Assembly: GCA_044507775.1 (NCBI GenBank)
Contig: JBIQIY010000025.1
Span: forward strand, 1-64,000
Source: Chryseosolibacter sp044507775
GTDB taxonomy: Bacteria > Bacteroidota > Bacteroidia > Cytophagales > Cyclobacteriaceae
Length of the DNA: 64,000 nucleotides
Reading direction: 5' to 3'
A program made the position numbers and the translations under genes. Positions 41,218-49,717 of this stretch are shown here, one piece after another. The number at the start of each line of letters is the position of its first letter. Position 1 is the stretch's first letter. The notes under the pieces are model-generated. The model ran no database searches. It saw nothing but the letters and a program-made list of their open reading frames with translations, and was not told where the DNA came from.

Positions 41218-41636
41218 AATCTAATCGTTAAGGTCCGCAAAATAACAGGTACAATTCAAACACAAAAGGAAATTGGCCACCCCAAAGGGGATTTTATGCA
41301 CGGCACAGAATTTTTTGATGATGCGAAGGGTATTGTCGGTCATTTCTTTCTTGTTAATGACTGACAAAGGATCCCGGTTGCTCATGCAGCAGGATGTTAG
41401 CGACTCCCATCCCCATGCAGCTTCTCTTTATGCAGCGATGAGCAGGAAGAAATGTGTACCTGTTTGAGTGTGGGTCATCGGGCGGCATCGTTCAGGACAA
41501 TCATGTACTGAATCCGGCTCTGATACTGCAGAGAGAACAGTGCTGACGACTTTTGATGAAATAAGCGATGAGAGACTTCTCGTTGGTCAGGTAAGACTGT
41601 GGAAAAATTTAAACATCCATTAATCAGGCAGAGTGT
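41218..41636. other. Intergenic region, no gene seen
   Basis: This 419-base stretch holds no convincing reading frame. There is a short CCCC-aaa-GGGG hairpin near 41281-41291 and a 23-codon frame (41296-41364) that reads MHGTEFFDDAKG but has no support. It probably holds the promoter of the adhesin gene, but I see no clear TAnnTTTG box. Confidence 0.5.
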
Positions 41637-44600
41637 GTGATCAATCAATATTTGTTATCCCCGTTTGATTCTGCGAAGGTTGTACGCCGGGTGTGCGCGA
41701 TGATCATGGTGGTTGTGTTTACAGTTTTCGGCCCTGGCAAGTCGTTTCTTGTAATTTATCCTACCGGACATTCTCATGTACAGTATTTCGATATGAGTGA
41801 GACGAACAAGCTGTTGTTCACGAACAACCTATTTCTGCCGGGCTCCGGGCAAACTGCGAAGGAAGAAGTGGACGTGGCGAGACACGGAGCCTTGTTTGAA
41901 GAAGCGCCCACGATCACAGGGCAGGTGCCTTTGTCAATCGCCGAGGACCAGAGCGTTTCCGTGGAACTCGCGCATCTTATAATTGAAGATCCCGACAGTG
42001 AATCCTTTACGCTTTCTCTATTGGGCGGGCCGAACTACACCGTCTCAGGCAACATCATCACACCAGCGACCAACTTCAACGGGATACTAACGGTACGTCT
42101 ATTCGTCAACGACGGAATGGCCAACAGCAACATTTTTGACTTCCGGCTTACCGTGGATCCGGTGAATGATCCCCCGGTAATCACCGGACAGCGTCCGCTG
42201 AGCACTACGGAAGACCTTCCCATCATCCTGTCGCTGGCAGACATAACGGTTAGTGATCCGGATAATACCTTTCCGGAGGGGTTCGCGCTGACCGTGTTAG
42301 CGGGCGAGCACTATACGTTCGCCGGAACTACGGTGACACCGGCCCCCAACTACACGGGAACGATGTCTGTCGGTGTGACCGTCAGCGACGGTGCCGCAAA
42401 CAGCGAGCCCTTCGTACTGCAAATCGCCGTAACCCCTGTGAATGATGCGCCGGAAATTACAGGGCAGCAGGCCGTATCCACGAACGAGGAAGAGCCGCGA
42501 ACAATTGCGCTGCAGGACCTGATAGTAAGCGATCCGGATAACACATTTCCTGCAGGATTTTCCCTCACGGTATTTCCGGGAGACAACTACACGTTGACGG
42601 GCAACACAATTCTTCCGGTTGTTGATTTTTCCGGATCCCTGACGGTACCCGTACAGGTCAGCGATGGCACGCAGACCAGTAACATATTCGAGTTACAGGT
42701 GCAGGTGGTTGCCGTGAACGACAAACCCGTGATCAGTGGTCAGCTTCCCGTGGAGACTCCGGAGGATACTCCCGTCACCATACAATTATCTCACCTGACG
42801 GTCTTCGATCCGGACAACAACTATCCAGTCGGTTTTACGGTCATCGTGGGACCTGGCACGAACTACACGGTGACGGGGACTACGGTGCAGCCGGCCCTGG
42901 ACTTCAACGGCACGCTGAACGTTTCTGTTACGGTGAGCGACGGACTGGCGAGCAGCGATGCTTTTATGTTTCAGATCCAGGTGGGCAATGCAAATGACGC
43001 GCCCGTTATTACGGGACAGGCACCACTCGTTACAAATGAAGAGCAACCTGTTACCCTGACCCTTGCGCATGTAACCGTGGTTGATCCTGACAATGTTTTT
43101 CCCAAGGGCTTTTCCTTGTTGGTCTCGCCCGGAACGAACTATGCCGTCGTGGGTCAGACCGTGACGCCGGATATGAATTTCGCGGGTATTCTGACCGTGC
43201 CCGTGAGGGTCAGTGACGGGGTGAACAACAGCCCGACGTTCAACTTTCAGCTGCAGGTGGCGCCTGTCAACGATGCGCCTTTTTTTGATGCGATCCCAAA
43301 CCAACAATTAGCGGAGAATACTCCGGCGGGATCGGTGACCATCACCGGTATTTCCAAAGGCCCTATGGAGGACGATCAACAACTTACATTTGTGGCGACC
43401 TCGAACAATACCACGATCATTGAGAATCCGGTTATTCAGTACGACGGCAGAGCGACCACCGCGAAGCTCTCCTTTGTCGTGAAACCGAATCAATCGGGGA
43501 TTGTTACACTGACCATCGTCGCCATCGACAATGGCTCCAACGTTGCTCCGAATGTCAATTCGTATACAGGTAGCTTCCAGATTGAAGTGCTGGAGATCAA
43601 TTCAGGTCCAACTCTGAATGCGATTGCCGACATCACGATCATGGAGGATGCGGAACAGCAAAATATTCCACTGACGGGAATCTCCGCGGGCGAAGGCGAG
43701 ACGCAGACCCTCACCGTGACATTGACGGCCGATAAGCCGCAGTTTTTTGATCTGCTACAAGTTGACTATACCAGTCCCGGTGCCACCGGCTCTGTTCGCT
43801 TCAAGACAAAACCGGATGTATTTGGAACTGCGCGTCTCTCTGTGACGGTGACTGACAGCGGCCCTTCCCAGGCACCCCACGTCAACAGTGTCACCCGAAG
43901 TTTTTCGGTAAAGATAGACCCCGTGAATGACCCTCCCGTTTTTACTTCCGAACCCGTCACGATCGCTGTTGCCCGGGAGGACTATGAATACATCGTTATG
44001 GTTTCCGACCCGGACGGTGAAAAGATCAACTTCTCCGCTCCGACAAAACCCGCATGGTTGTCGCTTGGGCCCGGATCCAACGGAAGTGCCCGGCTGCACG
44101 GACGTCCACCTGAGTCGGCACTTGGAAACTTCAATGTTACCCTTGAGGCGAAGGACGGTGCGTCTACCATCAGCCAGTCCTTCATAATCTATGTCAATGT
44201 GAGGCCCTCCATTGAATCGCTTGATGCTGCAACGGAAGAGGATACACCGATGACACTCGGCGCAGATTTTTTTCAGAGAGGCTATTCTGACAAGAATGAA
44301 AATGCCCTGCGGCACCTGTTGATTTCTAAGCTGCCTGAATCGGGCGTTTTATTCCTGGGCAGCGTAGCCGTAGAGCAAGGTGACACCATTCAGTCTTCGT
44401 TGCTTGCCAACTTGCAGTACCATCCGAACGAAAACTTTTCGGGGACCGATGTTTTTTCCTGGAATGCTCACGATGGCTATCACTACAGTCTGAACACGGC
44501 GCGTGTCAACATTGCTGTGTTACCGGTCAACGACGCGCCGACTGTGATTTTTTCCAAAGACACCCTTCAGTATGAAGTAAATGGTGAATCCGTCTTTCTG

Positions 44601-45215
44601 GACCCGCTCGTTGCAATTGAGGATCCGGATAGTGACAGTCTTGCTAGCGCAACTGTGGGATTCCGCCCGCAACGCTATCGTCCGGAGATGGATTTACTTC
44701 AATACAAGATGCCGGGAAACATCCGGGCGAATTTTGATTTTCAGACCGGGGTACTGAAAATGACGGGTGCCGCTCCAATTGCGGATTATGAAACCGCCCT
44801 CCGTTCAATCCAATATCTGTATCAGAATACGACCGATCCGATACTCGAGCCCAAGGCTGCCTACTTTGCCCTCAATGACGGCGAAACGGAGGGTGATCCC
44901 GTGGAAAAGATCATCATGCTTCAATACACGTTCATCGAGCTCGACATTCCCTCCGGGTTTACGCCGAACGGAGACCTGGCAAATGATACCTGGATTATCG
45001 AGCGCCCCGGCGGCGGACTGGAAGACATGAGCGACGCCATTATCAGCGTCTACAATAAACAGGGAGTACTTGTTTATCGTGCTAAGGGATTTGATCGCCC
45101 CTGGGACGGAACCAGGAACGGCGAGTCGCTTCCGGCCGACACGTACTTCTTTACCATTGACCTGCAACTGCGAAGCGGGAGGACCTATAAAGGAATTGTA
45201 ACCATACTGCGCTGA
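41637..45215 (+). CDS. T9SS-secreted adhesin with five 92-residue repeats
   Basis: The 1192-residue surface protein starts at GTG 41637 (alternatives ATG 41700 or 41706) with a hydrophobic signal region. Residues 91-550 are five tandem cadherin/Ig-like repeats of about 92 residues, each starting near (V/I)ITGQ and carrying DPDN, a probable calcium site. Further beta domains follow (about 550-1100). The last 85 residues (from FTPNGDLANDTW to YKGIVTILR) are a type B T9SS sorting domain, gliding-motility type. It should be exported and attached at the cell surface. The following PorP/SprF gene begins three bases later, the usual partner of type B cargo. Confidence 0.93.
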   Translation: MINQYLLSPFDSAKVVRRVCAMIMVVVFTVFGPGKSFLVIYPTGHSHVQYFDMSETNKLLFTNNLFLPGSGQTAKEEVDVARHGALFEEAPTITGQVPLSIAEDQSVSVELAHLIIEDPDSESFTLSLLGGPNYTVSGNIITPATNFNGILTVRLFVNDGMANSNIFDFRLTVDPVNDPPVITGQRPLSTTEDLPIILSLADITVSDPDNTFPEGFALTVLAGEHYTFAGTTVTPAPNYTGTMSVGVTVSDGAANSEPFVLQIAVTPVNDAPEITGQQAVSTNEEEPRTIALQDLIVSDPDNTFPAGFSLTVFPGDNYTLTGNTILPVVDFSGSLTVPVQVSDGTQTSNIFELQVQVVAVNDKPVISGQLPVETPEDTPVTIQLSHLTVFDPDNNYPVGFTVIVGPGTNYTVTGTTVQPALDFNGTLNVSVTVSDGLASSDAFMFQIQVGNANDAPVITGQAPLVTNEEQPVTLTLAHVTVVDPDNVFPKGFSLLVSPGTNYAVVGQTVTPDMNFAGILTVPVRVSDGVNNSPTFNFQLQVAPVNDAPFFDAIPNQQLAENTPAGSVTITGISKGPMEDDQQLTFVATSNNTTIIENPVIQYDGRATTAKLSFVVKPNQSGIVTLTIVAIDNGSNVAPNVNSYTGSFQIEVLEINSGPTLNAIADITIMEDAEQQNIPLTGISAGEGETQTLTVTLTADKPQFFDLLQVDYTSPGATGSVRFKTKPDVFGTARLSVTVTDSGPSQAPHVNSVTRSFSVKIDPVNDPPVFTSEPVTIAVAREDYEYIVMVSDPDGEKINFSAPTKPAWLSLGPGSNGSARLHGRPPESALGNFNVTLEAKDGASTISQSFIIYVNVRPSIESLDAATEEDTPMTLGADFFQRGYSDKNENALRHLLISKLPESGVLFLGSVAVEQGDTIQSSLLANLQYHPNENFSGTDVFSWNAHDGYHYSLNTARVNIAVLPVNDAPTVIFSKDTLQYEVNGESVFLDPLVAIEDPDSDSLASATVGFRPQRYRPEMDLLQYKMPGNIRANFDFQTGVLKMTGAAPIADYETALRSIQYLYQNTTDPILEPKAAYFALNDGETEGDPVEKIIMLQYTFIELDIPSGFTPNGDLANDTWIIERPGGGLEDMSDAIISVYNKQGVLVYRAKGFDRPWDGTRNGESLPADTYFFTIDLQLRSGRTYKGIVTILR

Positions 45216-45217
45216 TT

Positions 45218-46213
45218 ATGAAAAGAGTTTTTCACCTTGTGTTGTTCCTCCTCGTCTCGGCTGAAATTCATGGTCAGTACCTTCCCAATAATGCCCAGAG
45301 CTTCCAGTTCATGCCGCTGTACAACCCCGCGTTTGCCGGTGTTGAAAATTTCAATGATCTCAAATTCAGCTATCGCTATCAATGGAGCGGCTTTGGCAGC
45401 TACTCGCCAAAGTTTATCAACCTTTCGTACAATACGCGCATTGTAGAACCGCTGGATCTTACTTACAACTCACTCCGCCTCAGCGATCCAGCTGCAATGA
45501 GTCCTGAAAACATGCCACGTTCAAAGAGAATGATCCACGGACTGGGTGGGAACATTTTCCATTCAAAAGTCGGAGTGCTCAAGTCAGTGGGCGCTAATGT
45601 CAACTATTCGATTCACTATCCGCTCGGCGGAGATCTGCGGCTTGCGTTAGGTGCCGCGATGTTGATCGAGAACAGAAAACTTGACGTCAGCGAGGTTTCG
45701 GTTCGCGATCCTGATCAATTCTATGATCACCTTCTGGGTGGGTCCACTTCTCAAACGGATCTTAATGTTCGGGCAGGGGTGTTGCTGTATACGCCCTTGT
45801 ATTATTTCGGTATCACATATCTTCCGCTGCTGTATTCCGCGCTGGAGGCATCGGAACTTGCGATGACTGAACCATTTTACCGCGCATCCTTTCAGGGGGG
45901 ATTCACGGTCCCGCTTAATGCGGACGTAACGCTCAAGCCAAGCATCCTGGCGCTCATTCAGATGAACAACCAGGTTATTCTCGACTATCATGTCAAAGCG
46001 TATTTCCGGCAAAACATCTGGCTGGGGCTCACATACAGGGATATCAAGAGCGGTGTTGCGCTGGTGGGGTGGAACTTTAATGAGATGCTCAGCGCGTCGT
46101 ACTCCTATGAGATGTCGGTGGGTGAATTCAAGCAGTTCAATGACGGAAGCCATGAGCTGGTGCTGTCGCTCAGGTTGGATAATTTCAAGAAACACTCGCA
46201 ATACACATGGTGA
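45218..46213 (+). CDS. PorP/SprF family outer-membrane protein
   Basis: The 331-residue protein has a signal peptide and the family motif FMPLYNPAFAGVENFNDLKF near the start, followed by a barrel. PorP/SprF proteins anchor or export type B T9SS cargo. It starts two bases after the adhesin stop codon, so the two are coupled. Its 3' end overlaps the next gene by a few bases. Confidence 0.92.
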   Translation: MKRVFHLVLFLLVSAEIHGQYLPNNAQSFQFMPLYNPAFAGVENFNDLKFSYRYQWSGFGSYSPKFINLSYNTRIVEPLDLTYNSLRLSDPAAMSPENMPRSKRMIHGLGGNIFHSKVGVLKSVGANVNYSIHYPLGGDLRLALGAAMLIENRKLDVSEVSVRDPDQFYDHLLGGSTSQTDLNVRAGVLLYTPLYYFGITYLPLLYSALEASELAMTEPFYRASFQGGFTVPLNADVTLKPSILALIQMNNQVILDYHVKAYFRQNIWLGLTYRDIKSGVALVGWNFNEMLSASYSYEMSVGEFKQFNDGSHELVLSLRLDNFKKHSQYTW

Positions 46214-46221
46214 CGAACGTA

Positions 46222-47439
46222 ATGAAAGTTTTAATCCTTGCCGCGCTCCCCTTGACAGGTTTTTCGCAGCTACTCGAGTTTGACTCGGTGACGAAACTTC
46301 CGCGGACATTGAACAGCGCAGGAGAAGAAAGTCTTCCGATGCTGGCGCCGGACGGACGCAGTTTGTTTTTCACCCGTGCGTTATACGCAGGGAATGCCGG
46401 AGGCAAATTTTCCGGACTTGACGTGTGGCATAGTGAAGGTGCCGGTACCGACTGGACGAATGCCTCCAATGCTCTGCCTGCAGGGATAAATAACGAAGGA
46501 CATAACGCAATCATCGGGATGAGTCGCGATGGAAGCAAGCGGTATTTTACCAGTGTTCTACCGGGTGAGAAGATGCAGGGCATCTATGTCACTACGCGCA
46601 TAAATAACTACTGGTCGCGGCCTGAACTTGTTCCGATTCCCGGTATAGACAACCAGGATTTTGTGGGTGTATTTGTTTCACCGGATTTCGATGTGATCCT
46701 GTTTTCGATGCGGGCACCCGACAGCCGCGGCCAGGAGGATTTGTATTTTAGCGTGCGGAATTCGGCCGGTCAATGGTCGTCGCCGCAAAATATGGGAACG
46801 ACCATCAATACGACGGGGTATGAAATCTCGCCGTTTCTGTCGGCCGATAAGAAGAGGTTATACTTCGCCAGCAACGGACATGGAGGAGAAGGGGACGCTG
46901 ACATTTTCTATAGTGACCGCCTTTACGACTCGTGGGAGACGTGGTCCCTTCCTGTGAATCTCGGCCGTAATGTCAACTCGAAAAAGTTTGACGCGTATTT
47001 TTCAATTTATGGCGACTCCATCGCCTTTTTTGCCAGCAATCGCGACGGAAAGTATGCGGATCTTTATGAAGTATCCGTCACCCGCGCTCGCACGGTACTC
47101 GGAAACGGCCAGCGATATCTTTCGAAGGAAGAGTGGAACCGGTATCTGGGCGGGAGCGTGTCGGACCTTGTAGTGTTTAACGGTGATGCTACTGCTTTGG
47201 ACGCCGCCCAACGGGAATTGCTCTTTTACATCGCCAACAAACTTCAGCTGGAAAAAAGCGTGCTCTTCCACCTTGTAGTGGAAGAGGAAGATACCTCTGC
47301 CCGCAGTGAGGCGAGACTGGCCAGTATCCGCGAGCATCTGATTCAGTCCGGAATCGCGGAACAGCGAATTATCATCGAGCAAGTGGAGCCTGTACGCAAG
47401 GGAAAGGGAGGAAGGATTCGCGTTCGTCTCATCGAGTAG
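46222..47439 (+). CDS. PorE-like protein with PD40 propeller and OmpA-like end
   Basis: The 405-residue product has a signal peptide (MKVLILAALPLTGFSQ) and PD40/WD40-like beta-propeller blades with the DGRSLFF, DGSKRYF, DKKRLYFASN and DSIAFFASN turns. The C-terminal part (about 330-405) is a shortened OmpA-like domain. PorE-type proteins bind peptidoglycan and support type IX secretion or gliding. ATG 46222 gives a clean signal; ATG 46207 is also possible and overlaps the PorP/SprF stop by seven bases. The three-gene set (cargo, PorP, PorE-like) is a typical T9SS module. Confidence 0.8.
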   Translation: MKVLILAALPLTGFSQLLEFDSVTKLPRTLNSAGEESLPMLAPDGRSLFFTRALYAGNAGGKFSGLDVWHSEGAGTDWTNASNALPAGINNEGHNAIIGMSRDGSKRYFTSVLPGEKMQGIYVTTRINNYWSRPELVPIPGIDNQDFVGVFVSPDFDVILFSMRAPDSRGQEDLYFSVRNSAGQWSSPQNMGTTINTTGYEISPFLSADKKRLYFASNGHGGEGDADIFYSDRLYDSWETWSLPVNLGRNVNSKKFDAYFSIYGDSIAFFASNRDGKYADLYEVSVTRARTVLGNGQRYLSKEEWNRYLGGSVSDLVVFNGDATALDAAQRELLFYIANKLQLEKSVLFHLVVEEEDTSARSEARLASIREHLIQSGIAEQRIIIEQVEPVRKGKGGRIRVRLIE

Positions 47440-47455
47440 AGACGTTTGCTTGCCG

Positions 47456-48115
47456 TTAGGCCGATCGCCAGGGCTTGTAGTGCCTTTGGTGGGCGAGCTC
47501 GAGCATTTCTTTATCGCCCGATGAATCTCCGAATGCGATTATCGTGCTATACCGGGTCAGATCAAACGCGTCTTTGATGCGGCAAACCTTTTCGTCGCCA
47601 TGACAGTTTCGCCCGTCCAGTTTGCCCGTAAGGTAGCCGTCTTTCACTTCCAGTTTCGTCGCCAGGCAACGGATCCCCTGTTGATCGCACCAGGGTTTCA
47701 CCCAGTTTTCAGCCGATGCGCTGACGACAGCAATCGTGGCATTATCCCGGCGATATTCATCAAGAGCCTTCAGAGCGCCAGGCCGGATCAGGCGAGGTAG
47801 GATTTGCCTGGAGAAATCCAGACAACGCGCATTAAACTCAACGAGTGTTTCGCCTTTGAAATATCGGGTTAGAAAATATTGTTTCGCCTTCCAGTTCGGA
47901 ATCACTCGCAGCTTGAAAAGCACCATAATGGGAGCAAGCATAAATATGCCGAGCCAGTATCCACCCACGCCGCGATAGAAGCGGACGAACTCTATCAGCG
48001 TATCCTTTGTCGTAATCGTGCCGTCAAAGTCGAAGAGGACTAGCGTCTCTGTGGCCTCGTCGTTTGTTTCTCCGGTGGTCTTGCTGGAATTGGTATTGCG
48101 TTCAGACGCGTTCAT
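47456..48115 (-). CDS. HAD-IB phosphatase, likely polyprenyl-phospho-ribose phosphatase
   Basis: The 219-residue HAD hydrolase (start ATG 48115; a GTG at 48148 is possible) has the catalytic DxD in LVLFDFDGTITTKDT, a membrane-near hydrophobic cap (YWLGIFMLAPIMVLFKL) and the IAFGDSSGDKEML motif. The fold is that of SerB and of NoeH-like phosphatases. It lies directly after the UbiA-type prenyltransferase gene, so it probably removes the 5-phosphate from polyprenyl-phospho-5-phosphoribose. This is inferred from gene order. Confidence 0.8.
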   Translation of the reverse strand: MNASERNTNSSKTTGETNDEATETLVLFDFDGTITTKDTLIEFVRFYRGVGGYWLGIFMLAPIMVLFKLRVIPNWKAKQYFLTRYFKGETLVEFNARCLDFSRQILPRLIRPGALKALDEYRRDNATIAVVSASAENWVKPWCDQQGIRCLATKLEVKDGYLTGKLDGRNCHGDEKVCRIKDAFDLTRYSTIIAFGDSSGDKEMLELAHQRHYKPWRSA

Positions 48116-48180
48116 GTTTGAATCACCGAACAGAGCGATGGTGCGCACCTGACGGGAAGGGCAAAAATATCCGCTTTTTT

Positions 48181-49161
48181 CTATAAAGCATAGATGATCA
48201 GATAAAAGCTTGTAATCCAGCCTGCGATGGTGGCCAAAATGAATTTGTCTTTCACGAAAATGCGGGTAGGAGAACCCGATCGGTTTTCAACGAAGATAAT
48301 CTGAAGGTAGCGCATAACACCGGCGATGACAAAAATGGCTGTGATGAACAGATAATCGCTGTCAAATCGCAGTACAACTTCAGGCGAAACAGTGTACATG
48401 ATGTAGGCCACGATCACCACCGCCGAGAGCAATGTTATGCAGGAGTTAATGAAGTCAAGGTTGTACGCCTGCGTAGACTTTCGGATGATGTAGCCGTTTT
48501 TTGCATTGATCAGAATGTCATCGCGACGTTTGGCGATTATAAGAAACAATGCCAGCAGAAGGATCATGATCGAAAGCCAATGGCTTATGGGAAGGTCGGC
48601 TATCACGCCACCGCTGTAAACACGCAGGAGGAAGCCCAGGGACACAATAAAGAGGTCTACTATTGCGATGTTCTTCAGTCCAAAACAATACCCCAGGTTC
48701 AGTAGAAAATACGTGAACAGGAGGTAAAGAAAGGCGGTGTTCAGGGCTGCGGCGATGGCAAGTCCCGTCGATACCAGTGCGACGATCACTATCCATGCCG
48801 TTGCGGTGCCGATCTCGCCCGATGCGATAGGTCGGAATTTTTTGGTTGGATGTAGTTGATCGACAAACCTGTCGCGGTAATCATTGATGACGTATACCGC
48901 CGAAGCTACCAGGCTAAAAGCCAGGGCACCGATCCCCACCATGATGAGCTCTTCACTTCGAAAAAGATGGCCTGCAAAAAACGATGGAATAAATAGAAAA
49001 AGGTTTTTGACCCACTGCCTCACACGGATTAGTCGGAGAACCGACCATGTATAAGATACAAATCCTCTTAGCAGGTCGGCCGGTGCCCATTGCGCCGTCA
49101 CTGCTGATTCCCTATTCGTGGCTTGGGTTGTTGATCTGCCAGTAGTAGTTGTTGATTCCAT
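48181..49161 (-). CDS. UbiA-family polyprenyl-phosphate phosphoribosyltransferase
   Basis: A 326-residue membrane protein with about nine helices. The signature NDYRDRFVDQLHPTKKFRPI (from N93; NDxxDxxxD) matches the decaprenyl-phosphate phosphoribosyltransferase group (Rv3806c, NoeC), not menaquinone UbiA. It would join PRPP to a polyprenyl phosphate, the first step toward polyprenyl-phospho-D-arabinose. It starts seven bases after the SxtJ-like stop, placing it in the carbamoyltransferase operon. Confidence 0.88.
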   Translation of the reverse strand: MESTTTTGRSTTQATNRESAVTAQWAPADLLRGFVSYTWSVLRLIRVRQWVKNLFLFIPSFFAGHLFRSEELIMVGIGALAFSLVASAVYVINDYRDRFVDQLHPTKKFRPIASGEIGTATAWIVIVALVSTGLAIAAALNTAFLYLLFTYFLLNLGYCFGLKNIAIVDLFIVSLGFLLRVYSGGVIADLPISHWLSIMILLLALFLIIAKRRDDILINAKNGYIIRKSTQAYNLDFINSCITLLSAVVIVAYIMYTVSPEVVLRFDSDYLFITAIFVIAGVMRYLQIIFVENRSGSPTRIFVKDKFILATIAGWITSFYLIIYAL

Positions 49162-49168
49162 TCCTCAC

Positions 49169-49531
49169 TTACCAAATGTTCTCCAAATCTTGTCTTGTGT
49201 ACAGATGATCACGCGTGACAAATAAGGTCGAGCGCGCACCCCGCTTTAGGGCGAGGGGATCTTTTGTGAACAATCTCGACAGCCAGGCGAGCGGCAACAG
49301 GAACAAAAAGTAGATGGCGCTGAGGAGAATTCTCGAATTCACCCAGCCGAGTCCCAGCGCTATCTTGAACCATAGCCATTCGATTGCCTTTGCAGCCGCC
49401 GGAATGAAAATGCATACTAATCCTATGCATACCGCAATCCTGGCGAGCAGCTGGATATTAAAAATCCAACCAAGCGCCAGTAATCCGGTGACGATAACCA
49501 ATATCGTTTTGTACCTGTCCTGAGATTGCAC
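49169..49531 (-). CDS. SxtJ-family membrane protein
   Basis: The 120-residue protein has three hydrophobic segments (about 8-45 and 65-85) and a C-terminal ALKRGARSTLFVTRDHLYT motif typical of SxtJ-type proteins, which are encoded beside O-carbamoyltransferases in the saxitoxin cluster and in many polysaccharide clusters. The start is GTG 49531. It follows the DUF5989 gene by nine bases and precedes the UbiA gene. Its biochemical role is unknown. Confidence 0.8.
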   Translation of the reverse strand: MQSQDRYKTILVIVTGLLALGWIFNIQLLARIAVCIGLVCIFIPAAAKAIEWLWFKIALGLGWVNSRILLSAIYFLFLLPLAWLSRLFTKDPLALKRGARSTLFVTRDHLYTRQDLENIW

Positions 49532-49540
49532 CGTATTTGC

Positions 49541-49690
49541 TTAAAAAAGTGTATAAATAAATGGTGCCACTGCCGAGCTGCCGCCGATAACGATCAGCAC
49601 GCCGACGAAAATCAGAAGCAGGATAATCGGTGTTAGCCACCACTTTTTTCTTTGCCTCATGAAACTGAACAGGTCCCTGACGAAGTCCAT
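49541..49690 (-). CDS. DUF5989 small membrane protein
   Basis: A 49-residue peptide (ATG 49690 to TAA 49541) starting MDFVRDLFSF, with a basic, aromatic stretch (RQRKKWWLT), one membrane helix, and the end SSAVAPFIYTLF. This fits DUF5989, the tiny protein found with carbamoyltransferases and SxtJ. It sits between the carbamoyltransferase and the SxtJ-like gene in one operon. It may form a membrane subcomplex with them (inference). Confidence 0.82.
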   Translation of the reverse strand: MDFVRDLFSFMRQRKKWWLTPIILLLIFVGVLIVIGGSSAVAPFIYTLF

Positions 49691-49717
49691 AATGTTAATG
49701 GGTTGTTGTTAGTATAT

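Noticed and set aside
40879..41364. 161-residue frame antisense to yebC and running into the intergenic region
   Set aside because: Most of it is opposite a conserved gene; the tail has no support.
49169..49690. Direct saxitoxin biosynthesis
   Set aside because: Only the carbamoyltransferase-linked trio is shared; none of the sxt polyketide or amidinotransferase genes is present and the context is polysaccharide.
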